Origin: Leisingera sp. ANG59
GTDB lineage: Bacteria > Pseudomonadota > Alphaproteobacteria > Rhodobacterales > Rhodobacteraceae
Direction of reading: 5' to 3'
DNA: 64,000 nucleotides
Assembly: GCF_013317235.1 (NCBI RefSeq)
Contig: NZ_WLCM01000001.1
Coordinates: 53,786-117,785, forward strand
This document shows positions 44,089-53,244 of the stretch, piece by piece. The notes beneath the pieces are model-generated. The model searched no databases, was not told where the DNA came from, and was given only the letters and a program-made list of their open reading frames with translations. Position 1 is the first letter of the stretch; each line of letters begins with the position of its first letter. Made by a program: the position numbers and the translations under genes.

Positions 44089-45402
44089 TCAGGCGGCGGT
44101 TTTGTAGACTTGCCACCTGTCCGGCAGCCCCTTCAGTTCGTGCGAGCCCAGGGATTCGAAGCAGAAGCCGGACCCGGCTACCAGATCCTTGACCGTGCGC
44201 GAGACAACGATATCGCCTGGCTGCGCGAGGTCCGCGATCCGTGAGGCGATGTGGACCGCCAGCCCGCGCACATCGTCCTCGGTGATCTCGACCTCGCCGG
44301 TATGCACCGACACCCGGATATCCAGCCCGAGCTGGGCGATGGCGTCGCGGATGGCGCTCGCGCATTGGATGGCCCGGCCGGGGCCGTCAAAGGTGGCAAG
44401 AAAGCCGTCGCCCAGCGATTTGATCTCCCGCCCGTCGAACAGGCGCAGTTCCTGCCGCACCCGGCTGTCATGGGCGTCTTTCAGGCTTCGCCAGGCGCTG
44501 TCGCCCATGGCCTCAGCGCGGGCGGTAGAGCCCACGATGTCGGTGAACACGATGGCGGCCAGTACCCGGTCAACAACCGGTTCGGGCTTGGCGCCGGTCA
44601 CGAACTCCTCGATTTCCGCAACGATCTGCGCTGCCTCCGGCCCGAGGAAGGGGAAATGATCCACCCCCGGCAGCTCAACCAACCGGGCTTTCGGGATGCG
44701 GGCCGCCAGGGTGCGCCCGCCTTCGATATCAATCAGCGCATCCTCGGTCTTGTGCAGCACCAGCGCGGGCGCCTTGATCGCCGGCAGGATGGCGGTGATG
44801 TCGATCTGGCTGTTGACCTTCATGATCTCGATCACATCGCGGGGCGATGCGCCGGTGCGCTCGTATTTGCCCCACCAGTCCTGGATCTGGAGATCCCCGG
44901 CCGTTGACGGGCAGAACAGCGGCAGGCTGGTGCCGCTTCCCCACGCGGTTTCGGCGTAGTCGAACAGCTCCTGCAGTGACTCCTGCGTCGGGAACCAGGA
45001 GGTGAAGCTGGCAAAGGCCCCGTAAAGGATCAGATGCTCGCAGCGCCGGGCATGGTAGGCTGCGAACACAGCGGCAAGGGAGCCGCCCTCTGAAATCCCC
45101 ATGACCGATGCGGTGTCAAAGCCGACAGCATCCATCACCGCGCGGATGTCATCCATCCTCTTGTCCATGTCCGGAGTCGCCACGCCGCGGTCCGACAGGC
45201 CGGTGCCACGCTTGTCGAACACCGCGACACGGGCGAAATGGCCGATCCGTTCCAGCCAGCGGGCAAAGCCCGGCTCGTCCCAATAGGTTTCGATCTGCGA
45301 GATGAAACCCGGCACGAACACCAGGTTACGCGGCCCGCTGCCAAAGGTCTGATAAGCGATATGGACATCGCCGCTCTTGGCGTATTGCGTCTGTGGTCTC
45401 AT
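44089..45402 (-). CDS. alpha/beta-hydrolase fused to class III adenylate/guanylate cyclase
   Basis: A 437-residue fusion. Residues 10-270 form an alpha/beta-hydrolase: YQTFGSGPRNLVFVPGF, VFDKRGTGLSDRG and VMGISEGGSLA (nucleophile Ser104), with a His in LPGVDHFPFLG. Residues ~278-437 are a class III cyclase: VFTDIVGSTARAE and SLGDGFLATF carry the two metal Asps, and GLAVHIASRI the transition-state region, with His where many cyclases have Asn. This layout exists in several actinobacteria and proteobacteria. It probably makes cAMP when the hydrolase-like domain senses a ligand. ATG 45402 was chosen over 45510. It follows the liv terminator. Confidence 0.9.
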   Translation of the reverse strand: MRPQTQYAKSGDVHIAYQTFGSGPRNLVFVPGFISQIETYWDEPGFARWLERIGHFARVAVFDKRGTGLSDRGVATPDMDKRMDDIRAVMDAVGFDTASVMGISEGGSLAAVFAAYHARRCEHLILYGAFASFTSWFPTQESLQELFDYAETAWGSGTSLPLFCPSTAGDLQIQDWWGKYERTGASPRDVIEIMKVNSQIDITAILPAIKAPALVLHKTEDALIDIEGGRTLAARIPKARLVELPGVDHFPFLGPEAAQIVAEIEEFVTGAKPEPVVDRVLAAIVFTDIVGSTARAEAMGDSAWRSLKDAHDSRVRQELRLFDGREIKSLGDGFLATFDGPGRAIQCASAIRDAIAQLGLDIRVSVHTGEVEITEDDVRGLAVHIASRIADLAQPGDIVVSRTVKDLVAGSGFCFESLGSHELKGLPDRWQVYKTAA

Positions 45403-45529
45403 GGTCAGCCCCCGTTGACGGCAATTTGCGCAGCGGGTCCGGGGCACAGAGTGCCGGGAAGTGGAGCGATAGGCGGCGAGGCTGCGCCGCGCCGCTGCGA
45501 GCCTTCCCACTCACTTTAGCAAATTCCGG

Positions 45530-45549
45530 CTGCGAAGTCAGTTTCGCAG
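45530..45549. promoter_or_regulatory. 20-base dyad upstream of the cyclase gene
   Basis: CTGCGAA (45530-45536) and TTCGCAG (45543-45549) are exact inverted copies with a 6-base spacer, 128 bases upstream of the cyclase start, between it and the terminator of the ABC transporter operon. It could be an operator for the cyclase gene; the protein that binds it is unknown. Confidence 0.4.
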
Positions 45550-45556
45550 GCCGCGC

Positions 45557-45591
45557 AAAAAAAGAGGCCAGCCCTGAATGGAGCCGGCCTC
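45557..45591 (-). terminator. rho-independent terminator of the ABC transporter operon
   Basis: On the minus strand, GAGGCCGGCTCC (45591-45580) pairs with GGGCTGGCCTC (45574-45564) over a short loop, followed by seven T (45563-45557). It lies 61 bases after the last transporter gene. Confidence 0.92.
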
Positions 45592-45652
45592 AGTCTGCCA
45601 CTGCCGGCACGCGGGTGGCCGGCAAGACGGAGATGAATTCTTGGCGCGCGCC

Positions 45653-46408
45653 TCAGATCGCCAGGTATTCGGCGCGCAGTTCCTCGTTTTCGAGAACCTC
45701 GGCGGCGGTACCGTCAAAGACGATGCCACCGGTATCGAGGATCACCGCACGGTCCGCCAGTTCCAGGGCGCGGACCGCGTTCTGCTCGACAATAATGGTT
45801 GTCATGCCCTGTTCCTTGATGTGGATGAGGGTCTTTTCGATCTCGTCGACGATCACCGGCGCGAGGCCCTCGTAAGGTTCGTCCAGCAGCAGCACCTTGA
45901 TGTCGCGGGCCAGCGCGCGGGCAATCGCCAGCATCTGCTGTTCGCCGCCGGACAGGGTCACCCCTTCCTGCTTGCGGCGTTCGCCAAGGCGCGGGAACAG
46001 GTCGTAGAGGCGCTCCAGCGACCAGCCGATGGGCGGGGCGATCTGCGCAAGCTGCAGGTTTTCCTCCACCGTCAGGCCGGGGATGATGCGGCGGTCTTCG
46101 GGCACCAGGCCCAGGCCCTCAGCAGCGGCTTCATAGGACGTCATCTTGTGCAGCGGTTTGTGATCCAGCCAGATCTCGCCGCGGGTCACCATGGGTGAGC
46201 CGGTGCGGGCGATCGAGCGCAGGGTCGAGGTCTTGCCCGCGCCGTTGCGGCCCAGCAGTGCCAGGATCTCGCCCTCGTGGACGTTGAAGCTGATGCCCTG
46301 CACGATGTAGCTCTCGCCGTAATAGGCGTGCACATCCCAGACCGACAGGAAAGCCGGGGCGGTGGTGGCCACGTTGGCGTTCTTGGAGAAATCGGGTTTC
46401 ACATTCAT
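45653..46408 (-). CDS. branched-chain-type ABC transporter ATP-binding protein (LivF-like)
   Basis: A 251-residue ATPase. Walker A GRNGAGKTSTL, signature LSGGEQQMLAIARALA, Walker B VLLLDEPYEGL and the switch His region (VEQNAVRALEL, with Gln-Asn in place of the His found in many ABCs) match the LivF class. The first 20 residues are an extra, poorly conserved extension. It is the last gene of an SBP-permease-permease-ATPase-ATPase operon; RBS AGGAG precedes it. The imported compound is not predictable. Confidence 0.93.
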   Translation of the reverse strand: MNVKPDFSKNANVATTAPAFLSVWDVHAYYGESYIVQGISFNVHEGEILALLGRNGAGKTSTLRSIARTGSPMVTRGEIWLDHKPLHKMTSYEAAAEGLGLVPEDRRIIPGLTVEENLQLAQIAPPIGWSLERLYDLFPRLGERRKQEGVTLSGGEQQMLAIARALARDIKVLLLDEPYEGLAPVIVDEIEKTLIHIKEQGMTTIIVEQNAVRALELADRAVILDTGGIVFDGTAAEVLENEELRAEYLAI

Positions 46409-46420
46409 GGTGTTTCTCCT

Positions 46421-47176
46421 TTACGCGCTTTCGCCCAGGTATGCTTCGCGCACCTTGGGGTTGCCGCGGATGTTCTGCGGATCGTCCTCGACCAGCGGGG
46501 TGCCTTGCGCCAGCACAGTGATCCGGTTGGCGAGGCTGAACACCACATGCATGTCGTGCTCGATGATGGCGATGGTGATGTCACGCTCGTCGCTGATCTG
46601 TTTCAGCAGGTCGATGGTGTTGTTGGTGTCGGCCCGCGCCATGCCGGCGGTGGGCTCATCCAGCAGCAGCAGACGCGGCTCCTGTGATAGGCACATGCCG
46701 ATCTCCAGCCGCCGCTTGTCGCCGCGGGACATGGCGGCGGCGTGCATGTGCCGCTTGTCCGCCATATTCATTTCTTCCAGCATGTGCTCAGCCTTTTGCA
46801 GGATGTCCTTCTGTTTCAGCACCGCGGACAAAGCGTTCAGCTCAAACGCGCCATCCCGTTTGGCAAAGCAGGGGATCATCATGTTTTCCAGCACCGTCAG
46901 GTCGCCGAAAATCTCCGGCGTCTGGAACACGCGGCTGATGCCCATCTGGTTGATTTCGTAAGGAGCACGGCCCAGCACCGACTGGCCGTCGAACATGACG
47001 GAACCGGTGTCGGGGATCAGTTTGCCCACCAGGCAATTCAGCAGCGTGGACTTGCCGGCGCCGTTCGGACCGATGATCGCATGGACCGAGTTTTCCTGAA
47101 CGCTGAGGTTCACGTTGGACAGTGCCTGCAGGCCGCCGAACCGTTTCCCCACGTCTTTGACTTCAAGGATACCCAT
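46421..47176 (-). CDS. branched-chain-type ABC transporter ATP-binding protein (LivG-like)
   Basis: A 251-residue ATPase of the LivG class: Walker A GPNGAGKSTLLNCLVG, a second region QMGISRVFQTPEIFGDLTV, signature SRGDKRRLEIGMCLS (a degenerate but usual LivG form) and Walker B LLLLDEPTAGM. A short C-terminal tail KVREAYLGE is typical of LivG. It sits 12 bases from each neighbour in the operon. Confidence 0.93.
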   Translation of the reverse strand: MGILEVKDVGKRFGGLQALSNVNLSVQENSVHAIIGPNGAGKSTLLNCLVGKLIPDTGSVMFDGQSVLGRAPYEINQMGISRVFQTPEIFGDLTVLENMMIPCFAKRDGAFELNALSAVLKQKDILQKAEHMLEEMNMADKRHMHAAAMSRGDKRRLEIGMCLSQEPRLLLLDEPTAGMARADTNNTIDLLKQISDERDITIAIIEHDMHVVFSLANRITVLAQGTPLVEDDPQNIRGNPKVREAYLGESA

Positions 47177-47188
47177 TGTTCTGTCTCC

Positions 47189-48391
47189 TTATTCCGCGGG
47201 GTTGGTTTCGCCAGAGGCGTTGCTGTCTTTGGCCTTGCGGCCGCGCAGCCAGCCCTTGATCCGCTGGCCGCCCTCAACAAGGCCACCGGGCAGGAAGATC
47301 ACCACCAGCATGAACAGAATGCCCAGGGTCAGGTGCCAGCCCTTGCCGATGAAGGGGTGGATGATGAACACCACTGCGTCCTCCATCCCGTCCGGCAGGA
47401 AGCTGAACCAGGTGTGCAGCACGTTGTCGTTGATCTTGGAGAAGATGTTCTCGAAGTACTTAATGAAGCCTGCACCCAGGACCGGGCCGATCAGCGTGCC
47501 GGCACCGCCGAGGATGGTCATCAGCACCACCTCGCCGGAGGCGGTCCACTGCATCCGTTCAGCCCCCGCCAGCGGGTCCATCGAGGCCATCAGCCCGCCT
47601 GCAAGACCCGCATACATTCCGGAGATAACAAAGGCCGCCAAAGTATAGGGACGGGTGTTAAGGCCGGTGTAGTTCATCCGCTGCTGGTTCGATTTCACCG
47701 CCCGCAGCATCATGCCGAAAGGCGAGCGGAAGATGCGGATCGCCAGATAGAAAGCAGCCAGCATGATCAGCGCGCACAGGTAGTAGCCGGCATTGAACTG
47801 GAAGGCCCAGGGGCCGACAGCCAGTTCGAAGGTGGAGCGCATTTCCAGCCCGAACAGGTTGGTCACCGGGATCGAGCCGTCCGCGGTGGCGGAGACACCC
47901 AGGATCCGGGGATCTTCCAGCGTCAGCTGCAGGCCGGTCTCACCGTTGGTAACCGGGGTCAGCACCGAATAGGCCAGGTTAAAGGACATCTGCGCGAAGG
48001 CCAGTGTCAGGATCGAGAAGTAGATGCCGGAGCGGCGCAGGCTGATAAAGCCAATGAGCAGGGCGAACAGGCCCGCGACGATGACCGACAGCACAATAGC
48101 CGGGATCACGTTCATGCCAATGAGCTTGAACATCCAGACGGCGGAGTAGGAGCCGGCGCCGAGGAAGGCCGCGTGGCCGAACGACAGGTAGCCGGTGAGG
48201 CCGAACAGGATGTTGAAGCCGATGGCGAAGATCCCGAAGATCACGAAACGCTGCATCAGGTCCGGATAGCCCGCGTTGAACTGCGCCATGGCGCTGCCGG
48301 TCGGGAAGGGGTTCAGGATGAAGGGGGCGAACAGCGTCAGGCAGGCGACGATGATCAGCAAAGAAGTATCTTTTTTATCCAGTCCGAACAT
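47189..48391 (-). CDS. branched-chain-type ABC transporter permease (LivM-like)
   Basis: A 400-residue inner-membrane permease with about ten helices. [20 protein letters not shown] and [22 protein letters not shown] are the LivM hallmarks, the latter the coupling-helix loop that meets the ATPases. The last 40 residues are a charged cytosolic tail. It pairs with the LivH-like permease three bases away. Confidence 0.93.
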   Translation of the reverse strand: MFGLDKKDTSLLIIVACLTLFAPFILNPFPTGSAMAQFNAGYPDLMQRFVIFGIFAIGFNILFGLTGYLSFGHAAFLGAGSYSAVWMFKLIGMNVIPAIVLSVIVAGLFALLIGFISLRRSGIYFSILTLAFAQMSFNLAYSVLTPVTNGETGLQLTLEDPRILGVSATADGSIPVTNLFGLEMRSTFELAVGPWAFQFNAGYYLCALIMLAAFYLAIRIFRSPFGMMLRAVKSNQQRMNYTGLNTRPYTLAAFVISGMYAGLAGGLMASMDPLAGAERMQWTASGEVVLMTILGGAGTLIGPVLGAGFIKYFENIFSKINDNVLHTWFSFLPDGMEDAVVFIIHPFIGKGWHLTLGILFMLVVIFLPGGLVEGGQRIKGWLRGRKAKDSNASGETNPAE

Positions 48392-48394
48392 GTC

Positions 48395-49417
48395 TTAGTC
48401 CTCCATCACGCCTTTGCGGCCCATCAGGCCCCGCGGACGGGTCAGCAGAATGATGATTGCGACCACATAGATGATGATCTGGTCGATGCCGGGGATCAGA
48501 GATTTGATCTCGTTCATCGAGGCAAAGCTTTCGAGCACACCCAGCAAGAAACCCGCCAGCACCGCGCCGGGCAGGGAGCCCATGCCGCCGACAACCACCA
48601 CCACGAAGCTGAGAACCAGGAAATCCATGCCCATGTGGTAATTGGGTGAGTTGATCGGTGTGTACATGACGCCGGCCAGGCCCGCGACGGCGGCGGCGAT
48701 GCCGAACATGATGGTGAAGCGGCGGTCGATGTTGATGCCCAGGAGGCCCACCGTCTCGCGGTCGGCCATGCCGGCCCGCACCACCATGCCGAAGGTAGTG
48801 AACTGCAGGAAGCTGAAGATGCCGCCGATAATCAGCACAGCGAAGAAGAAATAGACCACGCGCCAGACCGGATAGACGATGTCCATGCCGATGGCTGCGC
48901 CCAGGTTCACAACGCCGTTCAAGGCATCCGGAGCCGGGGTCTGGATCGGGTTGGCGCCATAGAAGTATTTCACCACTTCCTGCAGCACGATGGCGAGGCC
49001 GAAAGTTACCAGGATCTGGTCGGCGTGGGGGCGCTTGTAGAAGTGCTTGATCAGGCCGCGCTCCATCACGTAGCCGACGCCGATCATGATCGGGATCGCA
49101 AACAGGATCGCAAGCGGCACCGCCCAGTCGATGATGCTGCCGCCGATATCGGGGCCGAACCAGGCCTCCACATAGGGGGTTTTGACCTTGAGCGGGTTGC
49201 CCAGAAAGTCTTTCTGGGATTCGTCCACGAGCTCAAAGCTGAGGTTCAGGATGCGCTGCAGGGTGACGGCGCAGAAGGCGCCGATCATGAACAGCGCCCC
49301 ATGGGCGAAGTTCACCACGCCCAGCGTGCCGAAGATGAGTGTCAATCCCAGCGCGATCAGCGCATAGGCCGAGCCTTTGTCGAGCCCGTTCAGGATTTGC
49401 AGGAGAATGGCGTCCAT
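48395..49417 (-). CDS. branched-chain-type ABC transporter permease (LivH-like)
   Basis: A 340-residue permease with eight or more helices. LNGLDKGSAYALIALGLTLIFGTLGVVNFAHG is the LivH N-terminus (cited by ALGLTLIFGTLGVVNFAHG), and GMVVRAGMADRETVGLLGIN the coupling loop. ATG 49417 was chosen with GGTGGGA upstream; GTG 49426 would lack it. A loop at residues ~50-85 is longer than in amino-acid LivH proteins, as in the subgroup found with Tat-type binding proteins. Confidence 0.92.
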   Translation of the reverse strand: MDAILLQILNGLDKGSAYALIALGLTLIFGTLGVVNFAHGALFMIGAFCAVTLQRILNLSFELVDESQKDFLGNPLKVKTPYVEAWFGPDIGGSIIDWAVPLAILFAIPIMIGVGYVMERGLIKHFYKRPHADQILVTFGLAIVLQEVVKYFYGANPIQTPAPDALNGVVNLGAAIGMDIVYPVWRVVYFFFAVLIIGGIFSFLQFTTFGMVVRAGMADRETVGLLGINIDRRFTIMFGIAAAVAGLAGVMYTPINSPNYHMGMDFLVLSFVVVVVGGMGSLPGAVLAGFLLGVLESFASMNEIKSLIPGIDQIIIYVVAIIILLTRPRGLMGRKGVMED

Positions 49418-49545
49418 GGGTCCCACCGTTAGTCAGGTTGGGGAAGGCCCGCCCGGCGGGGGAGCGGACGGGCCGGTTGGGGCAGCCGGAGCCCGGTGCG
49501 GACTCCGGCCCGGAACTTTAAAAATTCCGGTGCCCTGCGGCTGGC

Positions 49546-50892
49546 TTATGCGCCCGGGTTGCAGGAGCCTAGATTGCCGCCTGCGAACATCGGGTGGTCC
49601 GGTGCGTATTCCACCTGTGCCCGCGGGGTGACTTCGACCACTTCCAGAAGATCGAACTCCGAGGTCGGGTTTTCTTTGCCGCGCACCACCAGGACGTCCT
49701 TGAAGCACTGGTGGTCTTCGGCGCGGTAGAGGGTCGGGCCGTTGCCCATACCGTCGAACTCAAACCCTTCCAGCGCCTCCACGACTGCACAGGGGTTGAA
49801 GCTTCCCGCGCGCTCGACCGCGTCTGCATAAAGCAGGGTCTGCACATAGCAGGTGTGTGCGGCCTGGCTCGGCGGGAAGCCGTATTTGGTGCCAAAGGAT
49901 TTCACGAAAGCCATGGAACCTTCATCCTGCAGCGTCCAGTGCCAGTTGGTGGAGCCGTGGATTCCCTTAACGTTTTCGCCTGCGCCCTTGGCCATCAGGC
50001 GGGAGTAGAGCGGCACGACGATCTCGAAGTTCTTGCCGTTCACCACTTTCTCGCGCAGGCCGAACTGCACAGCATTGGTCAGCGAGTTCACCATGTTGCC
50101 GCCGTAATGGTTCAGCACCAGCACGTCGGCGCCGGAGTTCAGCACCGGGGCGATGTAGGAAGAGAAGTCAGTTGCGGCCAGCGGGGTGCGGACCTTGTTC
50201 ACGGTCTGCCATCCCAGCGCCTCGGTGGCGGCGGCAATCGATTCCTCCTGGGTCCAGCCCCAAGTGTAGTCGGCGGTCAAGTGATAGGCGACCCGGTCGG
50301 TGCCATAGAGGTTCTTCAACACCGGCGCCAGCGCCGCGCCCGACATGTAGCCGTTGAAGAAATGGCGGAAACCGTTGGCCTTCTTGTCCTTGCCGGTGGT
50401 GTCGTTGGAGTGGGTCAGGCCGGCCATGAAGATCACGCCGGCCTCCTGGCAGAGACCCTGCACCGCGATGGCAACGCCGGAGGAGGAGCCGCCGGTGATC
50501 ATCACCGCGCCGTCCTTCTCGATCATCGACTTGGCGGAGGCGCGGGCGGCGTCGGACTTGGTCTGGGTGTCGCCGGTGACATATTCCACCTTCTTGCCTA
50601 GGATGCCGTTGCCCTGCAGCGCCTTGGAGCTGAAGGTGTTCATCATGCCGCCGTCGCCGCCGCCGTTCAGGTGCTCGACCGCCAGCTCATAGGCGCGCAG
50701 CTCGTCGGCGCCTTCGTCAGCGTAGGGGCCGGTCTGGGGCACGTTGAAGCCCAGGGTGACGGTGCCGCCGGTCGGCTCGTTGGTAAAGGCCGCGGCGGAA
50801 GAGGCGGTAAAGATGGTCGGCAGCGCCACGCCGGCGCCTGCAATTGCGCCGGTCTTAAGGACTCTGCGGCGCGAAACGTCAAATTCAGACAT
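49546..50892 (-). CDS. ABC transporter substrate-binding protein, Tat-exported
   Basis: A 448-residue periplasmic binding protein of the Leu/Ile/Val-amide class. The N-terminus SRRRVLKTGAIAGAGVALP is a twin-arginine signal, cut near ASSAAAF, so it is exported folded. The ligand-binding fold follows: VTLGFNVPQTGPYADEG, GGSSSGVAIAV and VAYHLTADYTWGWTQEE. There are five cysteines, several paired by position, which may need cytosolic folding. ATG 50892 was chosen for AGGGAGG. It heads the transporter operon and is divergent from an XRE-type regulator whose family senses short-chain acyl-CoA, hinting at a carboxylate or amide substrate. Confidence 0.92.
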   Translation of the reverse strand: MSEFDVSRRRVLKTGAIAGAGVALPTIFTASSAAAFTNEPTGGTVTLGFNVPQTGPYADEGADELRAYELAVEHLNGGGDGGMMNTFSSKALQGNGILGKKVEYVTGDTQTKSDAARASAKSMIEKDGAVMITGGSSSGVAIAVQGLCQEAGVIFMAGLTHSNDTTGKDKKANGFRHFFNGYMSGAALAPVLKNLYGTDRVAYHLTADYTWGWTQEESIAAATEALGWQTVNKVRTPLAATDFSSYIAPVLNSGADVLVLNHYGGNMVNSLTNAVQFGLREKVVNGKNFEIVVPLYSRLMAKGAGENVKGIHGSTNWHWTLQDEGSMAFVKSFGTKYGFPPSQAAHTCYVQTLLYADAVERAGSFNPCAVVEALEGFEFDGMGNGPTLYRAEDHQCFKDVLVVRGKENPTSEFDLLEVVEVTPRAQVEYAPDHPMFAGGNLGSCNPGA

Positions 50893-51006
50893 GTATTCCT
50901 CCCTGATATGATTGGTGCCTTGCAGCTCCTCACTTCTGCGCGGTACCAGCACATTGCGTGCAAAATCAGTATGAGAGGCTCATGTAAACTCAGGCAATAA
51001 AACCCT

Positions 51007-51030
51007 TTTACAGCTTGAAAATTCTGTAAA
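51007..51030. promoter_or_regulatory. TTTACAG/CTGTAAA operator candidate in divergent promoter
   Basis: TTTACAG (51007-51013) and CTGTAAA (51024-51030) are perfect inverted copies with a 10-base spacer, between the binding-protein gene and the XRE regulator gene. TGTAAA recurs at 50983-50988 and CTGTAAA at 51056-51062. The regulator encoded to the right is the natural candidate to bind them. Confidence 0.55.
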
Positions 51031-51123
51031 GAACTGAACAGTATTCCTGGGTGATCTGTAAACAAAGTTATTTTGCGTTGCAGAAAGCCGTTGAAATGGA
51101 AGTGTTTTGGGAGGCCCGCCAGC

Positions 51124-52422
51124 ATGGCACGCGACACCCTGACCGGCAGCCGGATCCGCGAACGCAGGCTGATCCTGGGCATGCGCCAGGCCGAACTGGC
51201 GCGGGAGGCGAGAATCTCACCCTCCTATCTCAACCTGATCGAGCACAACCGCCGCAGAATCGGCGGCAAGCTGCTGGTTGGGATTGCCGGGGTGCTGGGG
51301 GTGGAACCGTCGATGCTCAGCGAGGGGGCAGAGGCGGCGCTGATCTCGACCTTGCGGGAGGCCGCGGCGGACAGCGGTGTGCCGATTGCGGAACTGGACC
51401 GGGTTGATGAATTCGCCGGCCGCTTTCCGGGCTGGGCAGAGGTTCTGGCGGCGGGCCACCGCCGCATCGCCACCCTGGAACGGACGGTGGAAACCCTTTC
51501 GGACCGGCTGACCCATGACCCCAACCTTGCAGCCTCGGTGCATGAGGTGCTGTCGACCGCCGCCGCGATCCGCTCCACCGCGTCGATCCTTGCGGAAACC
51601 GGCGAGCTGGAGCCTGAATGGCGCGACCGTTTCCACAAGAACCTCAACGAGGATTCGCTGCGTTTGTCCGAAAGCAGCCGGGCGCTGGTGAGCTTTCTGG
51701 ATGAGGAAGGCGCAGGTGCCGACCGCCGCGGCATGCCGCAGGAGGAAGCGGAGGCGTTTTTCCTGAGCAACGGCTTTCATTTCCCGGCCCTCGAAAACGG
51801 CTCTGCCACGCCAGAGGACCTGGTGCTGGATGAACCTGACCTGACCGGTGAGGCGGTGCGCAGCCTGGCGATGGCAGCGCTGGAGCAATACCGCTCCGAT
51901 GCCCGGGCAATGCCGCTGCGCGCGCTGGAGCAGGAGATCGCCGCCGGCGGGATTGATCCGGTTGCCTTGGCCCGCCGGTTCAACTGCGCGCTGCCTGCGG
52001 TGCTGCGCCGTCTGGCGGCGCTGCCGGAGGAGGTGCTGGGCCAGGAGACAGGGCTGGTGATCTGCGATGCCTCCGGCACGCTGCTGTTCCGCAAGCCGGT
52101 GACAGGATTCGCGATGCCGCGCTTTGGCGCCTCCTGCCCGCTGTGGCCGCTCTATACTGCCTTGGTGCAGCCGAATATGCCGGTCAGGCGCAACGTGGTC
52201 CAGCACGGGCGCAATGCCGCGGCCTTTGATTGCATGGCCACGGCCTGGATGCAGAATCAGCCGGATTTCGGCGAGGATCCCCTATACCGCGCGGTGATGC
52301 TGATCCTGCCAGGGGCCAAGGACGCGCAGGATCCCCAGCCGGTCGGCGCCAGCTGCCGGATCTGCCCGCGCCAGGGCTGTCCGGCGCGGCGCGAGCCGTC
52401 GATCCTGAAGGAAGAGTTTTGA
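51124..52422 (+). CDS. short-chain acyl-CoA responsive XRE regulator (RamB/DUF2083 type)
   Basis: A 432-residue regulator. Residues 10-65 are an XRE helix-turn-helix (RIRERRLILGMRQAELAREARISPSYLNLIEHNRR cited by RQAELAREARISPSYLNLIE). The middle is the peptidase-like/IrrE-region remnant, and the C-terminus is DUF2083 with a cysteine cluster CRICPRQGCPARREPSIL. RamB-like members control acetate and propionate genes and respond to acyl-CoA. ATG 51124 follows GGGAGG. It is divergent from the ABC uptake operon, probably its target, and 92 bases ahead of a receiver gene in the same direction. Confidence 0.88.
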   Translation: MARDTLTGSRIRERRLILGMRQAELAREARISPSYLNLIEHNRRRIGGKLLVGIAGVLGVEPSMLSEGAEAALISTLREAAADSGVPIAELDRVDEFAGRFPGWAEVLAAGHRRIATLERTVETLSDRLTHDPNLAASVHEVLSTAAAIRSTASILAETGELEPEWRDRFHKNLNEDSLRLSESSRALVSFLDEEGAGADRRGMPQEEAEAFFLSNGFHFPALENGSATPEDLVLDEPDLTGEAVRSLAMAALEQYRSDARAMPLRALEQEIAAGGIDPVALARRFNCALPAVLRRLAALPEEVLGQETGLVICDASGTLLFRKPVTGFAMPRFGASCPLWPLYTALVQPNMPVRRNVVQHGRNAAAFDCMATAWMQNQPDFGEDPLYRAVMLILPGAKDAQDPQPVGASCRICPRQGCPARREPSILKEEF

Positions 52423-52514
52423 CACTCAGGCGGGCGGGCGGCTAACCTGCGCAAAAATAACCGCGTGTCCGGGCTGTCCAGGCCGCAGGGCCGCGCCGGG
52501 AGGAAATTCTGCTG

Positions 52515-52895
52515 ATGGGCAGGCATGTTGTTCTGATTGAAGATGAGCCGAACATTACCGAGGCGATCCGGTTTCTGCTGATGCGCGACGGCTGGAGCGT
52601 GGACGCGCATACCGACGGTGCAACTGCGGTTGAGGTGATCCGGGACGCGGGGCCGGACCTGGTGATTCTGGACCTGATGCTGCCCGGCAAGAGCGGCCTG
52701 GAAATCGTGCGGGAGCTGCGCACGGTGGAGGGGATGCAGTCTCTGCCGGTGCTGATGCTGACAGCCCGCGGCCAGATGCGGGACCGTGAAATGGCGGAGA
52801 AGGCAGGTGTGACCCGGTTCATGACCAAACCGTTCTCCAACGCCGAAGTGCTGACCGCGGTGCGCGACCTGCACGCCCAGGCCGGGCAGGGATAA
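52515..52895 (+). CDS. single-domain response regulator (receiver only)
   Basis: A 126-residue CheY-like receiver with no output domain. LIEDEPNITEAIRF gives the acidic pair (Asp10/Glu11), LDLMLPGKS the phospho-acceptor Asp53, MLTARG Thr83, and MTKPFS Lys105. RBS GGAGGAAA precedes ATG 52515. The next two genes are a small membrane protein and a transporter-histidine kinase, its obvious phospho-donor. Without a DNA-binding domain it must act by protein contact or as a phosphate relay or sink. Confidence 0.92.
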   Translation: MGRHVVLIEDEPNITEAIRFLLMRDGWSVDAHTDGATAVEVIRDAGPDLVILDLMLPGKSGLEIVRELRTVEGMQSLPVLMLTARGQMRDREMAEKAGVTRFMTKPFSNAEVLTAVRDLHAQAGQG

Positions 52896-52902
52896 CGGCG
52901 CC

Positions 52903-53244
52903 ATGGCGCTGGGAAGCGGCGAAGAACAAGCGGGCACCCGCACCGAGCGCCAGACTTACCGCCGCCGCCGGCTGATGGACATTTCCAGGCTGCTGCCGGT
53001 GCTTGGGGCGTTGCTGCTGGCGCTGCCGCTTTTGTGGCCCGAAGCCTCGGCCCATCCGGCGGCGCGCGGCGGGGTCAGCATGTCGGTCGCCATCATCTAC
53101 GTCTTTGCCGTCTGGGTCGGCCTGATCGCCGCCTGTTTCGTGTTCAGCCTGGCGGTGCAGCGGTGGGCCGACCACTGGACCGGTGGGGGGCCGGACGGGG
53201 CCGGCAGCCCAAGCCAGGACCCGGACGGAACGGAGGACAGCTGA
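52903..53244 (+). CDS. small two-helix membrane protein upstream of sensor kinase
   Basis: A 113-residue protein, not recognised. An Arg-rich N-terminus (residues 1-24) is followed by a hydrophobic segment LLPVLGALLLALPLLW, a short exposed loop (PEASAHPAARGG), a second helix (VAIIYVFAVWVGLIAACFVFS) and a Gly/Asp-rich tail. The second helix and WADHW tail resemble the small partner proteins encoded before SSF-type transporters. Its TGA overlaps the kinase ATG (TGATG), so the two are translated together, comparable with the small gene before cbrA in pseudomonads. Confidence 0.7.
   Translation: MALGSGEEQAGTRTERQTYRRRRLMDISRLLPVLGALLLALPLLWPEASAHPAARGGVSMSVAIIYVFAVWVGLIAACFVFSLAVQRWADHWTGGGPDGAGSPSQDPDGTEDS

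Noticed and set aside
53034-53243. Earlier start for the transporter-kinase
   Set aside because: The extra 70 residues are Arg/Gly-rich and overlap the small membrane gene; ATG 53244 has GGAGG and a TGATG junction.
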